Below are positions 49,839 to 58,487 of a stretch of 64,000 bases of DNA, in pieces. Numbering within the stretch: position 1 is the stretch's first letter; each line of letters starts with the position of its first letter. Source of the DNA: Anaerolineales bacterium (lineage in GTDB: Bacteria > Chloroflexota > Anaerolineae > Anaerolineales > UBA6663). The translations under genes were made by a program, and so were the position numbers. The notes below the pieces were generated by a model that saw only the letters and a list, made by a program, of their open reading frames with translations, was not told the DNA's origin and ran no database searches. The DNA lies in the NCBI GenBank assembly GCA_020850595.1, contig JADZEK010000034.1, positions 62,001 through 126,000 of the forward strand, in the 5' to 3' direction.

Positions 49839-50591
49839 CTAACTCATCACCTTGCCGCCATCCACATTGATGGCTTGGCCGGTCAGATAGCGCGCCGCAT
49901 CGCTGCACAAGAAGACCACCAGGCCCACTACGTCCTCTGGCTCGCCTAGTCGGCCTTGCGGGATATCTTCGAGCCATTTGCGCAACATGGCTTCGTTCTG
50001 GCGCAAGTGGGTTGTCATTTCGGTGATGATGACGCCGGGGCAAACGGCGTTCACCCGGATGTTATAGGCGGCAAATTCGCGCGCGCACTCGCGGGTGAAG
50101 CCCACAAGCCCGGTCTTGCTGGCAACGTAAGCGGCGCGGTTGCGCAGTCCAAAAGCCCGTCCGGCGATGGAACTGATGTTGACGATGGCGCCGCCGCCCT
50201 GCGCTTTCATCACGCGCCCGGCGGCCTGGCAGGTCAGGAATGGCCCGGTCAGGTTCACGGCGAGTGTGCGCTGCCAATCGGTCAGCGGCAGCTCTAAGAC
50301 GGTGCTGGTCGGCTCGATCCCGGCGTTGTTCACCAGCCCATCCAGCCGGCCCCAGCGCGTCGCTACCGCCTCCACCAGCGCCGTCACCGCAGCGGGGTCC
50401 GACACGTCAGCCGGAAACGCGGCGGCGGGGAAACCGGCCAGAGCCAGCGCAGCGGCGGTGGCTTGGGCCGTCGTAGCGTCAATATCGTTCACGGCCACGG
50501 TGGCGCCCGCCTCGGCCAAGCCCATAGCCAGCGCGCGGCCAATGCCACGGCCGGCGCCAGTCACCAGCGTCACCTGTCCTTCAAGATCCAT
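49839..50591 (-). CDS. Short-chain dehydrogenase/reductase (classical SDR)
   Basis: The 250-residue protein has the NAD(P) motif TGAGRGIG at residues 11-18, NNAG near 88, the catalytic Ser in IVNISSIAG near 138 and the YxxxK motif YVASK near 153. NVDGGKVMS ends the sequence like FabG-type enzymes. Asp in VNDID at the end of the second strand suggests NAD rather than NADP preference. It is the first gene of the menaquinone-type series, 67 nt after a perfect extended -10 box. Its substrate in this pathway is unknown; none of the known futalosine steps needs an SDR. Confidence 0.88.
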   Translation of the reverse strand: MDLEGQVTLVTGAGRGIGRALAMGLAEAGATVAVNDIDATTAQATAAALALAGFPAAAFPADVSDPAAVTALVEAVATRWGRLDGLVNNAGIEPTSTVLELPLTDWQRTLAVNLTGPFLTCQAAGRVMKAQGGGAIVNISSIAGRAFGLRNRAAYVASKTGLVGFTRECAREFAAYNIRVNAVCPGVIITEMTTHLRQNEAMLRKWLEDIPQGRLGEPEDVVGLVVFLCSDAARYLTGQAINVDGGKVMS

Positions 50592-50664
50592 GGCTCACCA
50601 CCCGCCGAGTCACCTGCACTCGTCGCCCAGGAGCGTTTGCGCCCAAAAGTGCATGGCTTCACGA

Positions 50665-50673
50665 ATTATATCA
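50665..50673 (-). promoter_or_regulatory. Extended -10 promoter of the menaquinone-type operon
   Basis: On the minus strand, TGATATAAT is a perfect extended -10 element. It gives a start near 50658 and a leader of about 67 nt before the SDR gene. The -35 region is weak, as is usual for extended -10 promoters. Confidence 0.6.
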
Positions 50674-50704
50674 CTCCCCAGATTGGGACTAATTGGATGA
50701 AATT

Positions 50705-50722
50705 GGACCGGATCGCCGGTCC
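50705..50722 (-). terminator. Hairpin after the multi-GAF kinase gene
   Basis: GGACCGG and CCGGTCC form a 7-bp stem with an ATCG loop, 8 nt after the kinase stop. On the minus strand it is followed by AATTTC, so termination would be modest. Confidence 0.4.
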
Positions 50723-50729
50723 GCTGAGG

Positions 50730-53700
50730 CTATTTCAGGGGCAGCCACACCGTGAACGTCGTACCTTGTTCGGCGGTGCTTTCCACGTCAATTTGGCCGC
50801 CGTGCCGTTCCACGATTTCGCGGCAAATCGCCAGCCCCAGGCCCGTGCCCGGTTCGCCGGAGTCGTGGGCCGTGCGGCCGCGGTAGAAGCGGCGAAACAG
50901 GTGCGGCAGGTCTTCGGGCGGGATGGCCGGGCCGTTGTTGGTGAACCAGACGCGCACGCCCGGTGCGTTCCCCAGCCACTCCGCGCTCGAAGTCACCTTG
51001 GCATGGCCGCCCAGCGGAGTGTAGGCTACCGCGTTGCCGATGAGGTTGGTAAAGACCTGAATGATCTGCCCCCGATCTACCGGCACCGATAAGTTGGAGG
51101 CATTGCGCACATGCCGCAGCGTGAGGTGTTTGGCCTCAGCCCGCGCGGCATGGAGCGTCAGCACTTCTGAGAGCAGGTCGTCCAGTAGGAACAGCTCGCG
51201 CTTCAACGGGTCGGCCTGCGTCTGCAACCGCGACAGGTCGAGCAGGTCCTCAATCAGCCGCCGCAGCCGCTCAGTCTCGCGCTGCAGCGTGGGCAGATAA
51301 CGTTCCATCACCTCCGGGCCGCGCTTCTCCAACAGCCCCAGGTGGAGCTTGATGTTGGTCAGGGGTGTGCGCAGTTCATGCGACACGTTGGAGATGAACT
51401 GGTCTTTCAACCGGTCAAGCTCGCGCAGGCTGCGGTTGGCGTCGGCCAGTTCACGCGTCCGTTCCACGACGCGCTGTTCCAGGTCTTCGGCATGCTGGCG
51501 GATTGCCGCGTAAAGTTGTGCGTTCTCAATGGCCAGGCCGGCCTGGTGCGCGAAGGCCAGCAGGCGTTCGGCGTGGGCCGGGCGGAAGAACCCGGGCGCG
51601 ACGCTATCAAGCGTGATGAAGCCGATCACCTGGCCCTTGATCTGAATCGGCGCGCCTACCAGCGACTTGATCCACCGCGTCTGGGGCAGTTCAATCCAGC
51701 CCGGATAATGCTCGGTATCGGCGATGATATCCGGCCGGCCGGTGGCGGCCATCTTCCTCAGGTTGGGCGTTTCAGCCACCGGGTAGCGCAGCGCCAGCAT
51801 GTGCTCCTGCGGCCACCGCTGCTGCGGATCGAGGTTGCGCACCACGCGCGCATGACCGGCCTCGATCATCATGATGTTGGCCGAATCGTGCGGCACGACG
51901 TGCCCCACGTCGGCCATGATATGGTTGAGGACTTCGTCGAGGTCTAGTGTGCTGTTGAGGATGGCCGCGGTGTCGCGCAGCGCCTCGGCCAGCGTGCGCT
52001 GTTCGCGCTCGGCCACCTCGCTGCGCTGCCGATCGAGGAACGCGCCCACGGCGCTGGCGGCACTTTTCAGCGCTTCAATGTCTGCCCCCGACCAGGCCCG
52101 CTCGGTCTCACAGTCATCTACCCTCAGCAGGCCCCACCATTCGCCGCCACACAGAATCGGCACCATCGCCAGCGAAAGCACACCGCGACGCTCCAACCGT
52201 TCGCGTTCGGCGGTCGGGAAGTCGCGCACTTGGCCCGCCAACGGTCGGCCCACGCTCAGAGTCTGCTGCCAGCGCGTCAGCCCGCCCGCCACATACGACC
52301 AAACGCGCCCGGTGTCTTCTCCGCTAGGCGGCGGCTGGCCGGGAGCAAGCCATTCGTACCGCAGCCGGGCAATCAGTTCACCTTCCGGCCCAACTCGGTT
52401 GTCGGCCACACAGGCGCGGCTGACCCCGGCCGCACGCCCCAGTTGGCTGAGCAGATCCGGGATCACTTCATCGGGGTCGGTGGCGACGAGCAGCCGACCG
52501 CTGGCGTAAGCCAACGCTTCCAAGATGGCGTCGCGGCGCTGCATCTCGTCGAAGAGGCGGCCTTTCTCAATGGCCAGCGCCATGGCGTCGCTAAGCTGAG
52601 TCAGCAGCGGCAAGTTGGCGTGGGCGAACCCGTGCGTGTCGCGCCAGACCAGATTGAGGGCGCCAACGACCTGATTGCCCACGCGCAGCGGCAGGTTTAC
52701 GCGGGAGCCAAACCCGGCCTCTAGCAGCGCCCGCTCCGCCGGATAATCGGCCTCAGCCGCCAAGCGGGGCGTCTGGTGCAGCCGCCCAGCCAGCACATCG
52801 GCGGCGGCGGCCGTAGCCGCTATCGGAAAGACCACGCCGCGCGGCAGTTCGGCGCGCTGCTGATCGAGCGCGTAGATGGTCACGCGAGCTTGCTGCGGGT
52901 CGAGCATCGCCAGGCTAATTCGCTCGCAGCCGGTGATGGTCTTGATGGCCTCCGCGATGGCCGGGAAGCTCTCGCGCACATCCGTCGCCGCGTTCAGCAA
53001 GTGCAGAATGTCGCTGGCCGTGGTCACTTCATCGGCGTGACGGCGGGTGGCCTCAAACAAACGGGCATTCTCGATCACACCCGCTGCGTGCTGGCACAGC
53101 GTCTGGAGCAGCCGCCGCTCAGCCAGCGAAAACACCCGCCGCCGCCGGCTTTCCCAGACCTCGGCCAGGCCGATCACTTCGCCCCGGGCCACAATCGGCA
53201 GCACCACCGCCGACAGCACACTGTAGCGCCGCAACTCCGCCTGTTCGATGGTGGGCAGGTGCGCATCGTCGGAGTGCTTGTCAGCCGCGATTTGCTGCGC
53301 CACCGATCGCCAGCTCGTCGGGTACTCGCTTAGGGGATAGACCGTGCCGATATCCGAAACGCGTTCGTCGGGCAGCGCGTCGGCAGCCCAATAGGCCGCC
53401 AGCACGGTCAGGCGGTCGCCGGCCAGGTTGGCTTCCATCACATAGCCGCTGGTGGCGCTCACCGCTTCGGTCAGGTGCCGGGCCAGTTGGCTTAGCACGG
53501 CCTGCGGCTCGAGTTTCGCGCCCAGGTCTTGCGCCGCCGCGTACAGCCGCCCCATTTCCGTAGCGCGCACGCTCACCTCGGCATACAGGCGGGCGTTCTC
53601 GGCCGCAATCGCCACCTGGCTCGCCACCGACTCCAGGAAGCGCCGGTCGGCGCCGTCGAACGCGCCGGGGCTGAACGACTGCACCGCCACCGCGCCGATG

Positions 53701-56700
53701 ATGCGGTCGCGCGCGATCAGCGGCACGCCCAGCCAGGAGCGCCCGGCGTTTAGCCCGTGCCGCGGCGGTACCGGGCCGGCCTGCGCCAACAAATCACTCA
53801 CCAGCAGCGACTGGCGGTGGCGCGTCGTCCAGCCGATCAGCCCCTGGCTCACCGGCTGGCGGCCTTGCGGCGCCGCCTCGTAGGCGGGCTGCCCGTCTTC
53901 AATCGCCAGCACGACCTCCATCTCTTCTGTGTCCGCGTGATAGAGCGACACCACGAACGTATCTGGGTCGAGCAGTTGCTGCACCTGCCGGTAGAGGCGC
54001 TCCAAGAGCACATCGGTTTCCAGCACGCTGCCAGTGGCCAGCGCCGTGTCGTACAGGCCCGCCAGAGTTTGGGTCTGCCGCTGCGAGGCGTCAAACAGGC
54101 GGGCGTTCTCAATGGCCACGGCCGCCTGGTTGGCAAAGGCCCGCACTGTCTCGCCGGTGCCGGCGTCGTAGGCATTGACGGCGCCGCTGTCGGTGGTCAA
54201 GATGCCCACCAGGTCGCCCTTGACGACCAGTGCGGCGCCGATCCACGCGCGCGTGACGTCGCTGCGACTGGTGGGGATCCAGCGCGGGTCGGTCTCAGTA
54301 TCCGAGATCACCACCACCGGGTGGGTCAGCCAGTAGTCGTTGCCGCGCTGTTCCGACACATAGCGCACGCTCTCCCGGGCCACTTCCATGTCGGCAAAAC
54401 CGCGCCCGGCCGCCAGCCGCATCCCCCCGAGTGGCTCAACCAACTGCACCGACACACTGTCGTAAGCCACCACCTTGGCCAGAAGATCAAAGATGTTCTC
54501 AAATACCTCGCTCAAGCTCATCTGCGCGGTCAGCAGCGCGCCGACGGCTTGCAGCACTTGCGCCAGGCTGAGTTGGCGGCCCTCGGCCTCGAACAATCGC
54601 GCGTTCTCAATGGCGGCGGCGGCCTGGTTGGCAAAGGCGGCCGCCAACTCGGCATCGCGGTCGGTGTAGAAGCGCGGCGTCTCTTTGTCCAAGTTGAGCA
54701 GCCCAATCGCCCGGCCCTGCGCCGCCAGCGGCACGCCCATCCAACAGCGGATGTATTCCGCGCCTTGCAGTTGACTCCAGCCTGGGTTCTCGCTGGTGTC
54801 GCCGATAATTAGCGGTTGGCCCGAGGCCAGCACCTGGCGCAGGTGGGCCAGGGCGCCAAAGGCCAGGCCCGTCTGCTCAGCCGCCTTCAGGCCGCTGTGC
54901 GCCACCAGCGTCAGGCGCTCGCCAGCCGAGAGCATGATCGAGGCGCTGTCATACTTCACCACGCGCGCCAACTGCTCCAAGATCAGCTGCAATAAGCGTT
55001 CGCGGTCGAGGCTGGTATTGAGCGTGGCCGCCACCTCGCGCAGCGCCTCGGCCTGTTCGCGCGCCGCGCGCTCGGCCTCAAACAATCGCGCGTTCTCAAT
55101 CGCAATGGCCGCCTGATCGCCCAGCAGTTTCAGGACGCGCAGCTCCGACTCGGAGTATTGGCGCGCCTCCGGGTAGCCCACGTTCATCACTCCGACCACG
55201 CGCCCGCCGATCTTCAGCGGCAGCCCAGCCAGCGCCCCACCCCAATTGGGCGGCGCCAGCGCAAACAGCGGGTGTTGGCGCAGGTCGGGCACCAGGATGA
55301 TCTCGCTGGTGCGCACGACGGTCTGGCTCAGGCCGCGCGTGCGCGTCTCCCAGTCATCAGCGGGCAGCCCGCTGCGCGCCCGCGCCGCGCCGAAGGCCAG
55401 CCGACCTTCGGCGCCAGAAGCTGGGTGGTAGAGGAAGACGAAAGCTTCCTGCGCCTGGGGCACGAGGCGCAGCGTGCTCTGCAGGATGGCTTGCAGGACC
55501 GCTTGCAGGTCGAGGCTGGCCGTCAGGCCGAGGCTGGCCTGGCGCACGGCCTCCAGTTCGCCTGCGCGCTGCTGCTCGGCCTGGAACAGCCGCTCAAACA
55601 GCCGCAGCTTCTCCAGCGCCGTGGAGATCTGCTGAGCAATCGTGATCAACAGGCGCTCATCGGCTTCGCTGAACGCGGCCCGCTGCGAGCTTTCGACGTT
55701 TAGCACGCCGATGACGGCCTCGCCCACGCGCAGCGGCACGCACAGTTCCGACTGAGTGCCGCGCTCCACCGCCACAAAGCGCGGGTCGGCGCTTACATCG
55801 GCCACGCGCGCCGGCTGGCCGGTCAGGGCGACGTGGCCCGTAATGCCCTGTCCCAGGGGTGTCACAAACTCGTTGTCGCCTCGATAGGAGGGGTGCGAGC
55901 GCAGCAAGCCGGTGCCGGGTACGACCAGCATAACGCCCAGGTGCGCCAAGAAGAGTCGCTCGCCGAGCGTGGCTGTCACCCGTTCGATCAATTGGTCAGC
56001 GTCCACCGCTTCGGCGCCGGCCGTCGCCACGGCATGTAGCACTGTCAGCTCATCCACTTGCCGGCGCGTTACCTCAAACAGCCGCGTGCGCTCCAACGTG
56101 GCGGCGGCCTGGTTGGCGATCAACACCAGCATCCGCCGGGCGGTTTCGTCGAACCGACGTGTGCTCCGGCTGTGCACCGCCAGCACGCCAAGCAGCCGGC
56201 CGTCGGCCTCCATAGGGGCCGCCAGCGCCGCCACAGCCCCCAGCGCCCGCGCTGCCGGCGAGCACTCGACCTCGGCGGCAATGGGTGACTGGGCGGCGGT
56301 CGGGTCGCTAGGTGTGAAGCTCAGGTCGGGCGTGACATTCGCCGGCCAGCCGCGCGTGGCGCGGGGTGTGAAGCGGCCGGAATTATCCGGCAGCGCCAGC
56401 AACCCCAGGTCGGCCTTCAGTGTTTCGACCGCCGCCTCGACCGCGATCTGGGCGGCTTCGGCCTCGCTCACGGCCGCCAGCAGGCGTCGCGAGAACGCCA
56501 ACTGATCAGTGTCGATGGCGCGGCGCTGCTGCTCGCCGAGGGCCATCTCGCGCGCTTCCCGCATGGTTAAGAGTTGGTGAAAGACCACCAGGGTCATGAT
56601 ACCGCCCACCCCGGCCCCGAGGGTGGCAAAGTTGAGCATGACCAGAAAACGATGGCCCACCATGAGCAGCGCGAATGCCCCGGACAACACCACATAGGGC

Positions 56701-57554
56701 GCCGCCAGCAGCACAGTCCGCAGGCGCACACCCACCAGCACCGGGCGCGGCTCTGCTGTGTCATACCGCAACGGCTTGACCACTTGCGCCACCCCCGCTA
56801 GCGCCAACAGCACATAGCTGCTCAGCCAGCCCAGGTCGAGTAAATAGCGCCCGGCGGCGTTGGCCTGTATCAACTCCCAGCTATACAGCAAGTCGGTGAA
56901 GAGCACCACCAGCACGCTGGCGGCCAGTAGCACTAGCGGGAACTCGCGCGCCTCCAGCCGTTGCCCCAGCAAGACCGCCAGCGCGAGCAGCAGCGCCAAG
57001 TCGGCCAACGGGTAGAGCAGCGCGTAGGGTAGTTCACGGGGCGCGGTCCCAGCCACCGTCGCTTCTGGCCCCACCCATAAAGTCCAAAGACTCAGCGTTG
57101 AACCAAGCAGCAGAATGCCAATGTCGGTCAGAAGTGTGAGGCGCTGCCAGCGCGAAGGGGAGGCCGCCGGCAGAAGCCCGAACGCCGCCAGGGCAAGGGG
57201 GAAGAAAGCGATGTAGGCCACCTCCGCGAAAAGCGTGGCGGTCTGGCTGGTCTGGGCGATCGCTGGGAGCAAATCGCCGGCCACCTGGCCGAGTTGCGCC
57301 GCCGCCAGCAGGCCCCACGCCCACCGCATGCGGCGCGCGCCCGGGCCGTGCTGATCAGTGCTCCCGGCCGCGGCGACCAGCCCAGCCAGCGCGAACAGGC
57401 CGGCTGCGCGCGCAATCAACCCAGTCATCAGCAGGCGGCTTTCGGGCGCGCCGCCCAAAGCCACGACCGCCACCCCGTACAAGATGAGCAACACAAGGCT
57501 CAGCAGGAGGGCAGCGCGGAACAAACCGGTTGAACGGATGGTGGCTGGAACCAT
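50730..57554 (-). CDS. Membrane sensor histidine kinase with ten GAF-like modules
   Basis: The 2274-residue protein starts with about nine membrane helices in residues 12-330. Ten consecutive GAF-like modules fill about 350-2010; each ends in a helix such as QAAIAIENARLFE, and the last ends AGLAIENAQLYA. A coiled coil (LEQRVVERTRELADANRSL) leads into the HisKA domain with phospho-acceptor His in SNVSHELRTPLTN near 2057. The HATPase domain has the N-box near 2175 and GTGLGLAIC near 2236. No receiver domain or neighbouring response regulator is present, so the partner is encoded elsewhere. GAF domains bind small ligands or sense redox state or light. Confidence 0.93.
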   Translation of the reverse strand: MVPATIRSTGLFRAALLLSLVLLILYGVAVVALGGAPESRLLMTGLIARAAGLFALAGLVAAAGSTDQHGPGARRMRWAWGLLAAAQLGQVAGDLLPAIAQTSQTATLFAEVAYIAFFPLALAAFGLLPAASPSRWQRLTLLTDIGILLLGSTLSLWTLWVGPEATVAGTAPRELPYALLYPLADLALLLALAVLLGQRLEAREFPLVLLAASVLVVLFTDLLYSWELIQANAAGRYLLDLGWLSSYVLLALAGVAQVVKPLRYDTAEPRPVLVGVRLRTVLLAAPYVVLSGAFALLMVGHRFLVMLNFATLGAGVGGIMTLVVFHQLLTMREAREMALGEQQRRAIDTDQLAFSRRLLAAVSEAEAAQIAVEAAVETLKADLGLLALPDNSGRFTPRATRGWPANVTPDLSFTPSDPTAAQSPIAAEVECSPAARALGAVAALAAPMEADGRLLGVLAVHSRSTRRFDETARRMLVLIANQAAATLERTRLFEVTRRQVDELTVLHAVATAGAEAVDADQLIERVTATLGERLFLAHLGVMLVVPGTGLLRSHPSYRGDNEFVTPLGQGITGHVALTGQPARVADVSADPRFVAVERGTQSELCVPLRVGEAVIGVLNVESSQRAAFSEADERLLITIAQQISTALEKLRLFERLFQAEQQRAGELEAVRQASLGLTASLDLQAVLQAILQSTLRLVPQAQEAFVFLYHPASGAEGRLAFGAARARSGLPADDWETRTRGLSQTVVRTSEIILVPDLRQHPLFALAPPNWGGALAGLPLKIGGRVVGVMNVGYPEARQYSESELRVLKLLGDQAAIAIENARLFEAERAAREQAEALREVAATLNTSLDRERLLQLILEQLARVVKYDSASIMLSAGERLTLVAHSGLKAAEQTGLAFGALAHLRQVLASGQPLIIGDTSENPGWSQLQGAEYIRCWMGVPLAAQGRAIGLLNLDKETPRFYTDRDAELAAAFANQAAAAIENARLFEAEGRQLSLAQVLQAVGALLTAQMSLSEVFENIFDLLAKVVAYDSVSVQLVEPLGGMRLAAGRGFADMEVARESVRYVSEQRGNDYWLTHPVVVISDTETDPRWIPTSRSDVTRAWIGAALVVKGDLVGILTTDSGAVNAYDAGTGETVRAFANQAAVAIENARLFDASQRQTQTLAGLYDTALATGSVLETDVLLERLYRQVQQLLDPDTFVVSLYHADTEEMEVVLAIEDGQPAYEAAPQGRQPVSQGLIGWTTRHRQSLLVSDLLAQAGPVPPRHGLNAGRSWLGVPLIARDRIIGAVAVQSFSPGAFDGADRRFLESVASQVAIAAENARLYAEVSVRATEMGRLYAAAQDLGAKLEPQAVLSQLARHLTEAVSATSGYVMEANLAGDRLTVLAAYWAADALPDERVSDIGTVYPLSEYPTSWRSVAQQIAADKHSDDAHLPTIEQAELRRYSVLSAVVLPIVARGEVIGLAEVWESRRRRVFSLAERRLLQTLCQHAAGVIENARLFEATRRHADEVTTASDILHLLNAATDVRESFPAIAEAIKTITGCERISLAMLDPQQARVTIYALDQQRAELPRGVVFPIAATAAAADVLAGRLHQTPRLAAEADYPAERALLEAGFGSRVNLPLRVGNQVVGALNLVWRDTHGFAHANLPLLTQLSDAMALAIEKGRLFDEMQRRDAILEALAYASGRLLVATDPDEVIPDLLSQLGRAAGVSRACVADNRVGPEGELIARLRYEWLAPGQPPPSGEDTGRVWSYVAGGLTRWQQTLSVGRPLAGQVRDFPTAERERLERRGVLSLAMVPILCGGEWWGLLRVDDCETERAWSGADIEALKSAASAVGAFLDRQRSEVAEREQRTLAEALRDTAAILNSTLDLDEVLNHIMADVGHVVPHDSANIMMIEAGHARVVRNLDPQQRWPQEHMLALRYPVAETPNLRKMAATGRPDIIADTEHYPGWIELPQTRWIKSLVGAPIQIKGQVIGFITLDSVAPGFFRPAHAERLLAFAHQAGLAIENAQLYAAIRQHAEDLEQRVVERTRELADANRSLRELDRLKDQFISNVSHELRTPLTNIKLHLGLLEKRGPEVMERYLPTLQRETERLRRLIEDLLDLSRLQTQADPLKRELFLLDDLLSEVLTLHAARAEAKHLTLRHVRNASNLSVPVDRGQIIQVFTNLIGNAVAYTPLGGHAKVTSSAEWLGNAPGVRVWFTNNGPAIPPEDLPHLFRRFYRGRTAHDSGEPGTGLGLAICREIVERHGGQIDVESTAEQGTTFTVWLPLK

Positions 57555-57587
57555 GCGGCTCGAGTGCCCGGCGCGGGCAGCGACTGG

Positions 57588-57616
57588 AGTATAAAGTCAG
57601 GGGGAAGCCGAGGCAA
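57588..57616 (-). promoter_or_regulatory. Promoter of the multi-GAF kinase gene
   Basis: On the minus strand, TTGCCT (57611-57616) and TATACT (57588-57593) are separated by 17 bp. The predicted start near 57581 leaves about 27 nt before the ATG. Confidence 0.6.
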
Positions 57617-57641
57617 GCGCCGGGGCCGGAGCGCTCAGCGG

Positions 57642-58487
57642 CTAGGCCGGCGCGCCGTTCCGCTGGTGCCACGCGCCCGCCAACGCCCCCCACTCGGCCA
57701 GGGTGAGCGTTTCGGCGCGGCGCTGCGGCGCGAGCTGCGCGGCGGCCAGCAGCGCGTCGGCCTGCGGCGGTTCAAGCTGCAAGCCTCCGGCCAGCGCATT
57801 GCGGAGTTGTTTGCGCTTCTGGCTAAAGCCGGCTTTGACCACGCGAAAGAAATCGTCTATGACGGGGACCGACACGGCCGGCGTGGGGCGGATATCGAGC
57901 CGGACCACGGCCGAATCCACCTCCGGCCGCGGGTAGAACGCGCCCGCCGGCAGCCGGGCCACCACGCGAGCCACGGTGTAGAACTGCACGCTGACGGCCA
58001 GCAGGTTCATGTCGTCGGGCTGAGCCACCATGCGCTCCGCCACCTCGCGCTGCACGGTCAGCACCATGCGCGCCGGGGCCACCGGCGCCTCAACAAGATG
58101 CCGCACGATGGCCGAGGTGATGTAGTAAGGGATATTGGCCACCACCAGGTAGCCAGGCGCCAGCCTTTCTACCCGGGCCAGATCAAGTTGCAGGATGTCG
58201 GCCAGAATCACGTCCACGTTGGCATGCGGCCGCAGCGTCTCTTTCAGCGGCGGCAGCAGCGCCGCGTCAATCTCTACCGCTACCACGCGCCGCGCGGCCT
58301 GCGCCAGATGGCGCGTCAGCGAACCGAGGCCGGGGCCAATCTCCAGCACGGTGTCATCCGGGGCGATCTCGGCGGCGGCCACCACCTTTTCGAGCGCGCC
58401 ATCGTCTTCCAAGAAGTTCTGCCCTAGCTGCTTCTTGGGCCAGAGGTTGTGGCGGCGTAGGATTTGCCGGACGTTGAGCGGGATCAT
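57642..58487 (-). CDS. ksgA: 16S rRNA (adenine1518/1519-N6)-dimethyltransferase
   Basis: The 281-residue protein is a normal-length KsgA/RsmA. It has LWPKKQLGQNFLED near the start, SAM motif VLEIGPGLGSLTRHLA near 46-61, VEID, the catalytic NIPYYITSAIVRHL near 118 and FYPRPEVDSAVVRL near 188. It dimethylates two adenines near the 3' end of 16S rRNA during 30S maturation, and its loss gives kasugamycin resistance. Its ATG overlaps the stop of the 3D-domain gene (TGATG), so the two are coupled, echoing the yabE-rnmV-ksgA order of Firmicutes. Confidence 0.96.
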   Translation of the reverse strand: MIPLNVRQILRRHNLWPKKQLGQNFLEDDGALEKVVAAAEIAPDDTVLEIGPGLGSLTRHLAQAARRVVAVEIDAALLPPLKETLRPHANVDVILADILQLDLARVERLAPGYLVVANIPYYITSAIVRHLVEAPVAPARMVLTVQREVAERMVAQPDDMNLLAVSVQFYTVARVVARLPAGAFYPRPEVDSAVVRLDIRPTPAVSVPVIDDFFRVVKAGFSQKRKQLRNALAGGLQLEPPQADALLAAAQLAPQRRAETLTLAEWGALAGAWHQRNGAPA

